Shown: positions 1 to 13,022 of the stretch, in pieces
How positions within the stretch are numbered: position 1 is the stretch's first letter
Layout: each line of letters begins with the position of its first letter
Assembly: GCA_013398055.1 (NCBI GenBank)
Contig: VZRS01014435.1
Span: 246,684 to 310,683 of the forward strand
Length of the DNA: 64,000 nt
Source: Ifrita kowaldi
Taxonomy: Eukaryota; Chordata; Aves; Passeriformes; Cinclosomatidae
Direction of reading: 5' to 3'
Notes under the pieces: generated by a model
The model's input: the letters and a program-made list of their open reading frames with translations, nothing else
Told to the model about the DNA's origin: nothing
The model's database searches: none
Translations under genes and position numbers: made by a program

Positions 1-1444
1 TCGAACACAAATGTTTTTGTGCTGAAGTACAGCAGTAAGAAGATGCAGTTTAGCAGTTAAAGTTGTCGAGTGGGCACAGCCCTGTGGAGAGTCACGTAAA
101 GTTTCAAACATCAAAATCGTCCTCTTAAATGGTAAGCTGTCATATAACTGGGGAAGAAGGAATGCTTGCTTGTTACAGAGTGAGTCAAAGACTTGTGTAT
201 TAGATTGTATTGTGGCCTTTTCATAATTTCTTAAAGAAGCTATTTCCTGCATATCAAATAATACTTTGAAGATATTTTTAAACTATGTAGTTTGGGTCTT
301 TTTCCTGCTAAAGTATGTACAATGGTCTGAATCCAAAATAGTTCTAATGTGAATATCCATGTTCCATCCCACATGGGAATGTGAGCAATGCTGGATGGGT
401 ACTGGATTACATTTGGATCATAACTAGTTCGAGTGCTCCCCCAGAAGTGTCTGACAGTGCATTTCTCTCATTTAAACTGCAAGTGTATTTTTGTGAGTTT
501 GCTAACTGTCTCTGAATTGTAATTTGCCTTATGGTTTTTTTTCCTTCACTAGTAAAGGTATATCTGCTCTTTTACTTAAAATGCCATCAATTATGACTGT
601 TGTTATCCTTCAGTAACCTTTTTGTGCCTTGCTTTTGCACTTCACCTGAAGAGATGCTTCAGGCCTACAAATGTGAATATCAAACCCCAGTATTTTTATT
701 GGGTTTGGTTTTGTTGTTTTTTTTTTTTTCACTGTAGTAGAAATGATGTGGGTGGGTATATCTACATAATGTGCTGTTCTACTGGTTTATTAAGGTAATT
801 TAATCTGGATTACTACATCATTTGATTCTAAATGATCTGAACTTGCAAAGAGGACCTTGTCCATTCATGCTTCTCGCTGAAAATTAACTGAGCCTTAAAA
901 AGGAAACTTAAAAACTCACTATGAGTGAGCCTGGTAACAAATGTGAACGTTCCCACTGGGAAAAACCCCCCACTTTGTCCTGTTGTTACCTATTCCTGCT
1001 ATGCTGCAGTTAACAACCAGGAAGGAGTTTTGGTAAATTCCCCCAGGAATGAATATCTGTTAAAAGTGTAAACTTAAAGGAACTACGGAACTTACCCAGA
1101 ATCAAAAGAAGAGTTTCAGAAAGATTAAAAAAAGTTACATCTCATTAATAGTTAAGTAGTTATTAGCATTTTTATTAGAACTTAAGCTTATCCCTAGTAT
1201 CTTATGGATATGCTCCAGGGGAAAAAAAGAACCAGCTTATCTCAAGTGTTTACATTATTAAATTAGCATGTCTTGATTAGTATTCCTTTCAGGATTTATT
1301 TTTACAGTGATTAAATGTGTTGTTTTCAGGCTGCTACTGAACAAAGTTCTGGCTATTCGAGTCTTATAGCCCTAAACTCGTAATATCTGTATACTCTCCT
1401 GTGCTGTAACTATGGAATTTCCAAAACTCTTAATTGTTTTTCAG
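1..1444 (+). other. STK17B intron upstream of first coding exon
   Basis: AT-rich, with no CpG-rich promoter and no ORF with recognisable similarity. Presumed intron between the off-window non-coding first exon and the first coding exon. Confidence 0.5.
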
Positions 1445-1603
1445 CAGGTGACTGGTAGTTGTGAGAGCCTTGCTCTTGATGATGTCGAGGAGAAAGCTGG
1501 AGAATAAAAGCCTTTCTGGCTTGTTGGCCACATCTCTGCACACACCAATCAGGACAGATAACTTCCACAATTTTTATATGCTTGAATCAAAAGAGCTTGG
1601 AAG
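1445..1603 (+). CDS. STK17B: STK17B first coding exon (with 5' UTR tail)
   Basis: The acceptor is the pyrimidine run ending TTTTTCAG at 1444. About 35 nt of 5' UTR precede the start, and the donor AG|GTAAGA is at 1604. The N-terminus reads MSRRKLENKSLSGLLA and ends in the first glycine-loop residues ELGR. Two ATGs are in tandem and in frame (1479 and 1482). I use 1482 because it gives the family's MSRR start and has A at -3, but initiation at 1479 would only add one Met. Confidence 0.93.
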
Positions 1604-4600
1604 GTAAGATTATTCCTATTTATTTTATTTTAGCAAGAGGAATTTCTGCTTCAAGAAAATTCTCTGTTCAATGAGGCAAACTTTTATGGTGGTAGATGGA
1701 GAATGAAGTATGGCCTTCTCCTCCCCTGTCCCCTTTGCAACACAGTGAGTTCTTTAGGGACCTGGAAAAGGGACAGTGAGGCATAAGTTGCCAGCCTTTT
1801 CCACATCAGAGAGATCTGGCATGTTTTCATAGGCATGTAGATTTGGGCTTATCTTCCTTTTCCTGCCTAGTCCCACATCAGATTCCAGGTGCATGGCCTA
1901 AACAAGAGATGACATAGGGCAATACTGTAAAACAAAGAATGAGGATTTTGAGCTGGTTGTCCCAGCTGTTTGGGTGAGTTTTCTGAAGTCCAGAAAACAA
2001 AGACCTCTTCTCTTCCCTTCCCAGCCTCGAGCAGTTAGACTAAGTTTCACACAGCCTGCTGTTTCAGAGCAGTTTTGCAGCCTGCTTCCCTTGCTCTTGT
2101 TTGCAACAGTAAAATAGGAAATAGAACAACAAAGCACCCAAAACCCTTGGTATTTATGACACTGTTTCAGACCTACAAGTGAATGTGTTTTAAAACCACT
2201 GGGTTAATGCATACCTTGAAAATACTCAGTGAATTGGGTGTAAAGCCATGCAACCATGATGCCGTGATCATGTTTCCAAGCTCCCCGAACAGAAGTGTCC
2301 CTGGTCGGTCTCACAGCTGTGCCTTGCTGTGCTGCACAAGGATCCTTTGCACCTGCAGCTTGTTTTGTCAGCAGAGATGCTCTTCTGCATGTGGTTTGCG
2401 AGCTCTTTAGCCTTCATTGTTCTCTTGGGTTTTTTCTATTTTTCTAGCATGTGCTTTATCTGGTACACTTTTATAGAAGTGCACATTGCAGCCCATAACT
2501 TTCTTCTTTTCTTAACTTTTGTCAGCTCTGCTTTTGAATTCTAAGCTCTACAGAAGCAGTTTATATGCAGCACCCTCTAGAACTCAGGTATTGTTACAAT
2601 GCTGGATTTTCAGACTCTACATACTTGTGAGATGATGTCTAAAGCAAACAGAAGTGTAGGTTTTGTGTGAATTCCAGAACACAATCTTTTGTACTTTCTG
2701 TGCATGCAAAACCAAGCATAACAAAATTAGTGCCAAAATGCAAAGAAAATGGAAGCAGAGGACTCTGTTTTACAAACATATTTGTGATTTCTCCTGGCCT
2801 ATGTGTATATTTTTTCATGTTTCTAAGTGTTTAAATGCTTTTTAAGTGATGTTAAATCCATCTTTTCTTTGTAACCTCTCGAAAAGATTCAATATGCTTT
2901 AATTTTCACTTGCAATTCTCTTTTTCCTGTTGAGATTATGTAGTAAATAGTTCTCTTGTTCTCTGCTTAAGCTTCCCAAGCCCCATTTCTTCCTCCCACA
3001 CCCTTATCTGTTGGGTCCTTTGGTATTTAAGACACTGACTCACGAAACTGGCAGGTTAGGTTCTGTTTAGTGGGTTAAGTAGTTCTGTCCCTGGTGAGTG
3101 TGTGGCTTGGCTTCTTTTGAAGCAGTTAAATTTCTGTGGTTTCTAAGTTGAGATATGAAAACATCCTGAAATCAGTTTTTCTTGTAAAGCTGGGCTGTGA
3201 AGGGGGATGATTACGCAGTTTCTTTGCAGGCAAGGAGTGGGAACTGCTCCGCTTGTGTCAGTGCAGCACTTCTGAGCTGACTTTTTTGTGTTTCTGGAGC
3301 AACTTCCACTGCTCTGAAAGACTTTTTTGTCTTAATTTTTGCCTTAATTAGCACATTACTAATAAACAAGTGGAAATTCTTACATCTCAAATCTGGAGAT
3401 GTCATTGACCCTTCAAAGTTGTTAAACCCACAGCAACCAGAAGGAAGATGTGCCAAAACTACTGGGGAAGATCTTGCTGTTCTCATGAAACTAAACTGGT
3501 TCCCCTTTGTTAATTTTAGAGACACTTTCATGGCTGACAGGGTTGATGTGGTGCTAAAAAGAGAATGTAAGCTGGAGGAGGGAGTGTTTTCAACTTGGGT
3601 ATGTTATGAAATTGAGCTCAGTAACCTCCAGTGCTCTGCGATAATAAGCTGGTTTAACAATTGGGAAAGAACGTGGCTGTTTGAGGCTTACAAATAGTTG
3701 CTGAAGTGAAGAGTGTGCCTGTATCAGACTGAATAACTCTCACCTCTAAAATTAAGTTCTTTAGAAAAAGGACAGAGAAAATCTACAACTAACTGATGTT
3801 GAAATAAATGATGAGAGAGAACCTGTTTTGTTCAATTTATTTTTAAGTTATAGCAGTATGATTAAAAGTCATCTTTAAATATTTAATAATTTAGGCATGT
3901 TTGTACAGTTATTTGCTAATGAAAGTGATTTTTTTTCATGAGATGCTCATCCGTTTTTTGATTAAATACCAAAGCCCAGATTTTTTTCAAAAAATACTTT
4001 TTTTTTTTAATAAGAAATATTCCTTTTAAGCACTGGGATTTTTGTACCAGAAAAAAGATAAAGGCTGCAAGGTAATGTGGTATTTTCTACTAAAGCAGCT
4101 AATTTAGTTAAAAGAACACAGCTCAGATAGGTCATACTGAGCTGCTTCATTGCATTTGTTCTTAGTATGCTAAGTGGTAACAAAAATAGAGGTGGACAGG
4201 TTTTTTTTTTTGAAGACATAAATGTAGATTGTGCACTTTGTGCACAGCTTTATACTGTTTTTAGAACTTTACACACAGTTTATTGCGGCCTTTCAAGTTG
4301 TTTTTTTTGTAAATAATGTTTCTTGTATCATTTGAAAACACTTTGCATGTATGCAACCAGGAATTTCTGGGAATTCAGTATCAGTGGTTATAAAAGTGGT
4401 TTTTTTCAGGAGTTTAAAACTTGGCTTAAAAAACTGCATTTTTTCCTCGTAATTTTTTAAAAGATCAGCTTGGTGTTTTAACTACAGTATGTGGTTTTCT
4501 TCTAAAAACATTTCTTTGCCAAAATAGATTTTTGTTTCCATACCTAAACAGTTGGCTAACAAATAAAGCAGCGTGCTTTGTCTAGCTGTAATTGAGGAAG

Positions 4601-7600
4601 GGAATGCTAAATAGTGGGTACCTTTCTATTGAGATGTTTTGAAACATTTTGCAGATACTTGGGATTTTTGTAGCAGTACTACATGATTTGTGGAAGGAAA
4701 TTCTCTTTATGACCAAAATTTTTTTCACTGAAAACCTCCTGCCCCACCCATGCATATCAATATGCTTTATTTTCCCTGTTCGTTCTCTGCATTTCTCAGG
4801 GGTTTGCTTTGTTTGCTATTGTCCTGTAGGTGTTGTAATGAGGTTGAGGGATTTTTAATATGTTGCCAACCTGAACAGAGCTCTGTGCAGCCTGGTAAGA
4901 CCTCATGGCCAGCCCTGCTTTTAGCAGGAGGTTTTTAGAGACCTCCGGAAGTCCTTTCCAACCTAATTATTCTGTGACCTGACAGCGAGAATGTCCCTGT
5001 AACCTGATACTCTGATTTAATGTTTAGCTAGGCTTTATGAAGGGAATTTTACTGGGTCTCACCAAAGCTTCATCAGCCTAGTATCCTTCTACAGTGCCTG
5101 CAAGTGAGTGTTCAGGAAACAGTGTAAGAGCAGGCCAAGCATGGCACTTCCTAGCACTTTTTTTTTGTTTGTTTCCAATTATTTGCTTTGTCTTCATATT
5201 TCTATTTCTAATGGTAATTTATGCGCTTTTTATTTCCTGTGTCTCAATGTTTTCCCTTTCATTTCGTAGAGGAAGATGTGCTGTGGTTAGAAAATGTGTA
5301 GCTAAATGCACAGGCCAAGAGTATGCAGCTAAATTTTTAAAGAAAAGAAGAAGAGGTCAAGACTGCAAAGCAGAGATTCTGCATGAAATTGCTGTCCTTG
5401 AATTAATGAAATCCAATCCTCACATAGTTAATCTCCATGAAGTCTATGAAACAGCAAATGAAATCATCTTAGTGTTGGAATAGTAAGTATGCCTGGATCA
5501 TGTTCCATGTTTGTAGATAGAAGTCTTTTGATATCCTGATTTTTTGCATGAGTTGCCGGAGTGAGAAGAATTGCAACAGTACCCTGTATACATTGTGTTA
5601 ATCTTTCATTATAATATACTTCATATTTTTTCCTTCAAGGATGTTTCAGGAAAGCTGATGGGAACTAATGTTCTTGGAATGCCATAGAAGGTCCTGAGTG
5701 CTTTGATGCAACTTAAATCACAAAAAAAAAAAGTCACTGATACCAAGTACACAGATTTCAAAGAGGCTGAGTACATCCATGCCCTGTGAACTTCAGTTAG
5801 CACTTGACATTTTTTGGTGACTGAACAATTGCAGTTACTTTGTGTGTTTTGAGCCCCTAAATTTAGTGCTTTTGTTGTTTTAAGACGGGCCTTTGGAGCC
5901 ATTCCTTTAAAAATTGCCACATTTTTTACAGATGTCCCTGAAGCTTCTCCTTAGCTCGGAAAAATAAGTTTAATTTGGGAATTGAATTTGCATTATCTAT
6001 CATATTTGTTGTATGTGTACATTTTTGTTTGGAATGTAAGGAACCAAAATGCAGCCTGTGAAATCAATTATTTCTAAGCTTCAAGTTTCATGTACAGAGT
6101 ATTTGAAGTGCTGCTAATGGTGGTCTCCATACACCATGATAAATCCCTTCAAATTTTCCAAAGAATATAGCTAGATTCTATCTTAAAAAGCTTTTTTTCC
6201 CCCTGGAACTAGGTGATCCCTAACGTATTATTTGTTGTTCTAAGGCTTTTCTGCAAATCCTTTTCTGCAGAGCTTTCAGCTCTTTACCCATCTGGGTGCC
6301 CACCCATTCAGACCATGATGTAACTTGAGTACAAGAATACTGTGGGAGCCAGTGCTGAAAACCTTGTGAAAGTTGAAATTTTTGGCATCCCCTGCCCTTC
6401 CCCTCATGTACATGTTGTCATAAAGTCAGCCAGGGGGGGCATTACTGATACCTCAGATAACTTCAGCAGGTTTGTGGCTGTGTTTGTTTGTTTTGTCCAT
6501 TATCTGACTTCTAGATAGACTCTCATTTTGTCAGCAGTGAAGTTTAGGCTTAGTGATCTGTGGTTCTGAGGTAGCCCTTCGTCCTTGAGAGAGACTTCAG
6601 GCACTCAGAGCAGGCTGCGTAGTGATCTCAAACCCAGCCTGAAGGAAGAGAGCCGACACTGCAGCCAAATGTAGGAACAGCTCATAAACCACATGAGCAC
6701 AGATATTTCCATGCTGCTTTACACTGCACTGAATTATTTATGCATTGGTCTCATGGAAGAAACTTTAGATTTGACCAGAAAAGAAAGGCTTCTTTGATTC
6801 AGCACTGATGGTAGAACTCAACTTCTGGAAGGTGTCTTCTTGCTTGCTTGAGGGGACCAGAGCGTTGTGAGGTTACCAGTCAAAATGCTTTTTGCTGTCT
6901 CAACTGCTGTTTCAGGCTACAAGGAAAGAAAAAGCATCATCAGATATTTTCTCCTCTTCTAAGTGTTTATATTAAGTGTTTTAGCATAAGTGGGTAAAAA
7001 AAAAAAACATTCCCAGCCTCTCTGGTATTACAGATATATGTTAGTTATCACTGATATTCATAACATTCTTCCTCACTTAAAGTTCAAAATTTAAACTTAA
7101 TGCATAGGTGTTCTTGAATGTGTTTCAGTGCTGCCGGAGGAGAAATATTTGACTTGTGTGTCCCAGATCTGGATGACAGAATTGGTGAAAGGGATATTGT
7201 AAGGCTTATAAGGCAGATACTTGAAGGACTTTGCTGCTTGCACGAAAACAATATTGTTCATCTTGATTTAAAGGTGAGGCTGCAGCAGACTTTGTTTTAG
7301 TACTTTATTTTCTATTTATTATGTTCATCAAAGTAATTTGTTAAATACATAAAAAAGATGAGAATAAGTAGGTTAAATGATATTAAAATGAGATAAAAGC
7401 GATAGAGATTAAATATTTTTAAATAACATTTAGCAGTAAGTTTTACATGATAGAACCTGAAGTGTCATTTAGTACATTGGGCTTTTTTTTCAGGTTGTAT
7501 TTTATTAATTAGGAATGCCATATTTTCTATTCTAGCCTCAAAATATTTTGCTGAGCAGCATCAATCCTCTTGGTGATGTAAAAATTGTAGATTTTGGGAT

Positions 7601-10600
7601 GTCCCGGAAGCTTGAGAATTCCAGGGAACTGCGGCAGATCATGGGAACAACGGAGTATCTCGGTATGGAAGGGCTGCTTCACAACATCTCATGTGGGGTT
7701 CTGAGAAAACAGGAACAGTTCATGTGGCACACTTACCAACTTACAAGCTGATAAAGAACACCATAGGACAAGGCAACATGTTTTGAGCTGCTCTTTTTTT
7801 AGAGTAGTCAACAAATATTTGCACGAAAAATTCCCTAATTATATCAATAAGTGCACCCTACAATTTCATGCTGTAGTATTTGCTGTGATGCAGGCTGTTA
7901 AATTCTTCTGGTTAGAATTGGAATACAACATTAGCATGCACAAAGAAATGTTCTTTGAATTAACAGCGTTATTTAATATGATGATTTAATGAGATTAAAA
8001 TATTCCTTGGAAAGGGAAAGCTTGCTCTTAACACTTGGCCCTCTCTGAGGGACAAGTTTCCTTCATGATTTGCCAACGCTCAATTCTAAGGGCACTTCAT
8101 CCTGCAGTGAATAACTTGCTACCTAGCCTATACTAACAGCCAGCGATCCTAAAATTGGCTTTGTCATCTTGTTTTGCAGTGTTAACATGCTGAAGGCTTT
8201 ATGCATTCCCCTTAAAAAGCTGTGTACTTCAAAACCTCTTAGGAGAAAAACTTATGTGCATGCATCTGGTTGGAACACGTCTTGAAACGTGGATAAACCT
8301 CAGGCCATGTTGTGCCATTTTGGTGTGAACCAAGTAAACATCCATGTCTAGGCAAGCGGAAATAACTTTTTGCCAACCTTGTGGCTTGAAAATAATAAAC
8401 CTAATTACTGAAACGACATGTTTAGTCTCATAATAATGGTTGGCAAAAGAATGCCAGAAATGTAGTGTATGATTCAAGGCCATTTAAATAATATATTTAT
8501 TGAAGCATTTTTCTTCTCCCCATCTCTTCAGCTCCAGAAATCTTAAACTACGATCCTATTACCACAGCTACAGACATGTGGTATGTTTTGTCTTAATTCA
8601 TTTTACTGAGGTTTGGTGGGACCACTTAACAGTCTAAGGGCCTGATGCAGTTTCATCTGACTTCCAAGAATACCACCTTCTGTTGGTGCGCTGGCTGAAA
8701 GAGGGAGGGAGAGATGGGAGGGGAAGGAGCCCTCAGGATGTAACTCAGGGCTTACAGGAGTATATGGGTCTGTTGCACACTTAGTAGGGAATGCAGGAGG
8801 CTTCTGAGCCTGTAGAGTTACAGGTGTTTGTCCCAAGGGAATAGTAACAGTGGCTGGATAACGTACTTTAGGTATTAGTTACTCCTGGGTCACATGCTTC
8901 AGATATTAGCTACTCTAGGACACTCTTTCCTTCCCACTTTTATATTGTTAAATAATGTAAACTTCCTACTTCTTAGTTTTAGAGATATACCTGCAGAATG
9001 TATCTTAAAAAAGGAGACAAGTACCTTAAACTGACCCACAACTTTATTTGTGGCTTTTTAGTTTTATGAGCTATGTTAAAGACTAGCTTTGAAATGTTTC
9101 CTTTAAAACATAAAATCTTCAGCATCTTAATTAAAATGCACTGTTAAAAGTTGCTAATTGCTCATTTGAAATTCTCAACTCATAATAGTAACTAAATCTG
9201 TTCATGAATGTTTTTTAATCATGTGTTATTTCCCTGCTTTTGTGGGAAGACATTAAAAACCCCCTACTGATCTCAGAATGAGAATCTCAACAGCTGCATG
9301 TTTCTACAGTGTAATGAGTACTAAATTCTGATCCATCAGATCACAAAAATGTTTTTATCATGCATCAAGAAACCATTTTAGGATTTATAATAGATTGCAT
9401 GATCTGTGGTACTCATGTTGATGTTCTTGGGAGAAACATCTCAGCAAGAGGGGATTGTAACACAACTCAGGTGTCAAATGTACACAGAGGTTGACTGAAT
9501 CTCAGTCTTTGCTCTGTCCTCCAGAATTGCAGTGAAAGATGGGTTTTATTTGCATGCAGATTAGAAAATCAGTCTTTTTTGCAGCTCTATCATCCAGAGT
9601 TGCCATATGTCCCGAGAGTGGGCTGTGTAAAAGTGGTATTTCCTTTTCCTATTAATCTCAAGAGGAAGAAAAGGATATATTGAAAGTAAACAGTTTTCAA
9701 ATATCCTTTCATTGAGATATATACACATAGCTTTCCTTGTGTGTATATGTGCAGTCATGCTCGAATCACATGATGCATCTAATTCTGAGTGTGGGATGTG
9801 TCAGGAAGTTTGATCTGCAGCACAGTAAATATGCAGGGCATATTGTTTAGATTCTCTAGTAGGTTTATACATTGTGTTCTTACCTCAGGAACATTGGTGT
9901 CATCTCATACATGCTGCTAACACAAGAATCTCCGTTTGTGGGAGCTGATGTTCAAGAAACTTACCTTAATATATCTCAAGTTAACGTGGATTATTCAGAA
10001 GAAACATTTTCATCAGTTTCACAGCCTGCAAAAGACTTCATTCAAAAACTTCTCATAAAAAATCCAGAGTAAGTAGCAAACTCCTCCAGGCAAGAATCCT
10101 AAATTTGTGGAGCACCTAGGAAAAGTGAATTTATGTACTTGATACCACTGATAAGGTCAGTTGGATATTTCACAGTGCATTGGTATTTTCAACTGATATT
10201 TAAAAGTGCAGGTTTATGCTTTTCTATAATGTGTGAGAAGGATCTTCAATTCACTGTCTATTATTGTCAGATATTATTGTTGTTATTACAAATAATGTTA
10301 TTAGTCAGGCTTGTTCTTTGAGGTTTTTTTTATTTTCTGAGTTTCTTTATATTTTCATTCAGAGGACAGATTGTTAACAGATTTTATTAAATATACTCTA
10401 GAAAGGTCACATTCTTTTCTGTAACTATTGTACAATTTGGAGAGACAAAATGCAATGTCTTTGCAGTGCTTTCTTGTTTCCTGACTTACCTTTATCTTTC
10501 TACTTAAATACACCTCTTATTATATATTTATACTTGGCAGTGTTTTCCCTTGTTCGATCTTAATGTTCTCAATCCAAAGTGAAAACTTTTTTGTTTGTAA

Positions 10601-12152
10601 GACACACTCCCATAACTCTGCGTTCTTTGGGAGTTCAGACTCTAATCAAGACCTTGCAAAATAGCTGAACTTTGAGAAGTGACCTGGTCAGGTATTATCA
10701 ATTGCGGTGCTAGATATTGTCACCTGTGGTGAGACAGGAGTCCTTGTCATCTTCAGAGAGCCTCCAGCAGGCAGGAGTGACCCTGCTTGGCTGAGAGAGG
10801 CTCTTGGATAGGAGGTGACGATGGGAGATGATTCCTGGGAAGTGATTACTCTGAGGAAATAAGGACTCCATATAAAGTCATGTCTGAAGAGTCCTTCCTG
10901 TTTTAACATCTCACACACAGTTTGTCAGGATCTGCAGTAGTTCACAAAACCCCAGTATCATGAGGGAATCTTACCTTTCATGTTTGTGGAGCACCTAGAG
11001 AAAGGGAATCAATGATGAAGAGCCTGCTTTGATAACTCTTAGTGTGGACCTGTGGGATATTTGACATTCTGTCACAATTACTGCTCACTTTCTTGTGGGC
11101 ATCTCAAGAGTCTTCATTATATCCTCAATAAGCTGCCTTTTTTTTTTCCCCATTCCACCTCTTGATGACTTACCTCCTTGAATTTTAAGAGGAAAAATCT
11201 GTTCTCAGATAGTCAACTCTGTAAAGTTACACTTACTCTGACTGAAAAATATTCCCATGTTCTGGTAGAGTTAGGTGGGCACAAGTAGTGGGCTCTACTG
11301 CCTTGGAGCCAGTTTTCCAGTGAGTTCTGTGGAAGTTAACAATGCAGAACACAATTAAAACTTGCAGTGGCACTGTACTAGGTTATCCAGAGGAGCAGTT
11401 TTCTAAGTCTGGTTTGTTTGATAAGATCTGCATTTTGAAAGGGTTTATGCCAGATGAATTGCAAGAATAAAAACACTAGAAGATGCCAGAGTTGATGACA
11501 TCATGTTACCTGGCTGTTCTTGAAATCCTAGTGACTGAATATTCATGAGCCTCACTATTTATGGTCTGTATAAAACATATGACTTCAAAAGCACGTGCAC
11601 ATTTTTGTGTACCATGTTGAAAACATTCCAAGGGTCTGTGTTCCTTGTTCTGATGAAAACTTACCAGCTTTAGGGTAAACAGTCGACTAAATTTAGGTGC
11701 ATGTAGCCAATACTTAACTGTGTTTTGTAGCAGCTGAGGTAGGGGTGAAAACACAACGATATTGACTCTTCAGTGTCAATTTTGCTTAGGATTTTTAGCA
11801 TCACAGCTATTTTAGTTTTTTAGTATTGGTGAAATTAACTTAAGCACCTTTTCCCTTTCCTTTCTGAAGGGACAGGCCCACAGCGGCAGATTGTCTCTCC
11901 CATTCGTGGTTGCAGCAAGGCGAGTTCATGCTCCTGTGCAGCCCTGAAGAAACTTGCTGCTCCTCTCAGCTGCCAGGACACACAACAAAGTGCTCAGAAG
12001 AGCGCAGTGTAAAATCCAGCTGCAATGGTGCCTGCAGCAACAAGGAGGACAAGGAGAACATCCCAGAGGACAGCAGTACGGTCTCCAAACGCTTCCGCTT
12101 TGACGATTCATTGCCGTATCCCCAAGACTTCATGACAGACTTTGTCTGCTAA
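1482..12152 (+). CDS. STK17B: Serine/threonine kinase 17B (DRAK2), complete, 7 coding exons
   Basis: Death-associated-protein-kinase-family Ser/Thr kinase, involved in apoptosis and T-cell receptor threshold setting. Coding exons: 1482-1603, 5270-5482, 7129-7273, 7536-7662, 8532-8580, 9889-10068, 11870-12152. All junctions are GT/AG, the phases join, and the sum is 1119 nt (372 codons plus stop), the length I recall for the human protein. Visible kinase features in order: glycine loop GRGRCAVV, the ATP lysine in YAAKFLKK, catalytic HLDLKPQN (this subfamily has HLD rather than HRD), DFGMSRK, then APEIL. The C-terminal tail holds a DKENIPEDSS block and a basic KRFRF segment, the expected nuclear-localisation region. 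Oddities are Cys for the usual Phe at the glycine-loop tip and GTTEYLAPE where GTPEYLAPE is usual. The 5' non-coding exon and promoter are outside the window. The downstream neighbour is the dead DNAH7 locus on the same strand. Confidence 0.97.
1604..5269 (+). other. STK17B intron
   Basis: Intron of 3.7 kb. Apart from a CR1 end near 4.9 kb I see no gene-like content; the short ORFs in it have no recognisable domains. Confidence 0.7.
4862..4978 (+). mobile_element. CR1 LINE fragment
   Basis: Diverged CR1 3' end: '...CAGCCTGG...CTTTTAGCAGGAGG' followed by 'AGTCCTTTCCAACCTAATTATTCTGTGA', read in two parts. The 3' end in plus orientation is the usual avian CR1 tail. Confidence 0.75.
5270..5482 (+). 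CDS. STK17B: STK17B coding exon 2
   Basis: 213 nt, with acceptor CGTAG at 5269 and donor TA|GTAAGT at 5483. It encodes the rest of the glycine loop, the ATP-binding lysine (AAKFLKKRRRGQD) and the N-lobe through the hinge (ILVLEY). An open frame continues upstream into the intron as far as about 5094, but only the part after the acceptor is kinase. Confidence 0.97.
7129..7273 (+). CDS. STK17B: STK17B coding exon 3
   Basis: 145 nt, with acceptor TTTCAG at 7128 and donor AAG|GTGAGG. It encodes AAGGEIFDLC through the catalytic loop start HLDLK. Phase 2 to phase 0 joins its neighbours exactly. Confidence 0.97.
7536..7662 (+). CDS. STK17B: STK17B coding exon 4
   Basis: 127 nt, with acceptor TTCTAG at 7535 and donor CTCG|GTATGG. 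It encodes PQNILLSS, the magnesium-binding DFG, and the activation segment to IMGTTEYL. The Pro before EYL in most kinases is Thr here (ACG). Confidence 0.97.
8532..8580 (+). CDS. STK17B: STK17B coding exon 5 (49-nt micro-exon)
   Basis: 49 nt between acceptor CTTCAG (8531) and donor GTATGT (8581). It completes Ala-Pro-Glu and encodes EILNYDPITTATDMW of the C-lobe. It is too short to show as an ORF and is found by phase and homology. Confidence 0.95.
9889..10068 (+). CDS. STK17B: STK17B coding exon 6
   Basis: 180 nt, with acceptor ACCTCAG at 9888 and donor GA|GTAAGT at 10069. It encodes NIGVISYMLLTQESPFVG through LLIKNPE, the helical C-lobe of the kinase. Confidence 0.97.
11870..12152 (+). 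CDS. STK17B: STK17B last coding exon
   Basis: 283 nt including the TAA stop at 12150-12152, with acceptor CTGAAG at 11869. It encodes RPTAADCLSHSWLQ (the end of the kinase domain) and then the non-catalytic tail with SSCNG, EDKENIPEDSS and SKRFRFDDSLP. The tail ends FVC where I recall LLC for human. Confidence 0.96.
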
Positions 12153-12343
12153 TGTGTAATAGAGACTTTCCATGAAGTGAGTTCAGCATAATCTGTTCCA
12201 GTGGTGAAAATAAGGTTCTGGCTTGCCAATTCGTGCAGCGTTGGCATACTGGAAATGCACTTTGATTCTTCTATGCTGGTGCCTCCTTTTCTATCCATTG
12301 CTGGCAGTGGATTTAACTCCTGAGGAACTGGAGTTGTTGCGCC

Positions 12344-12349
12344 AATAAA
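12344..12349 (+). promoter_or_regulatory. Proximal poly(A) signal AATAAA of STK17B
   Basis: AATAAA about 190 nt after the stop codon; it could give a short 3' UTR isoform. Confidence 0.45.
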
Positions 12350-12944
12350 ATGAATTATTTTTTTTAAGAAGATATAATTAACTATTTTTGCACTTTTCAA
12401 GTTCTAGTCAAAAGATGATGCTAGAGTGAACAAACTGAAACCTGCAAATGAGTTTGCTTAAGCACAGCCTTTGCCAAACAGTGGTTGAACACATGCATGC
12501 TTTTAGGACTAGCCTTAGTAAGAAATTGGGAAGGGAAGCAGGGAAACTAAATCTTGCTGCTTTACTGGACTTGCCTGCTACCATTCTCACCACTTTAAAT
12601 AGAGGCTAAAGTTGGCATGTTTTGGGACTATGGTGCATCTGTTGGGGCCATTTGGAAACCCGTTTTCCCTCTAGGATCACTAGTAGCTCTGCCTTAGAGA
12701 TCTGGTCTATTTGGGCATTATAATGCATGTTTTGTGGGGTTATGCTGTGTTGGATCTCTGCAACGCTTGGCATAGAAAACAGGTAGATTGTCAGTTCTTG
12801 TGCTTGTGGTCCTTGGCTTCTTACCACTAAATTACATTTGAAGATGAGGTTCCTATGCTGATATGAATATTTGAATTTGGTGGTTTGCTTTCATCAAACC
12901 TCTGAAATAGTATAATCTACCTGTATTGCCTTTTTCCTTGTCTT

Positions 12945-13022
12945 AAAACCAAACGAAAACAAACCAAAAAACCCCAAAACAACTACCCCCCAAAAAACCC
13001 CACACAAACGAGCCCCAAAACA
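12945..13022. repeat. A/C-rich low-complexity tract
   Basis: Runs of CCAAAA/CCCCAAAA type in the STK17B 3' UTR. Confidence 0.6.

Noticed and set aside
5094..5269. Upstream part of a 129-codon ORF as extra STK17B N-terminus
   Set aside because: It precedes a clear AG acceptor and has no kinase similarity; intron read-through.
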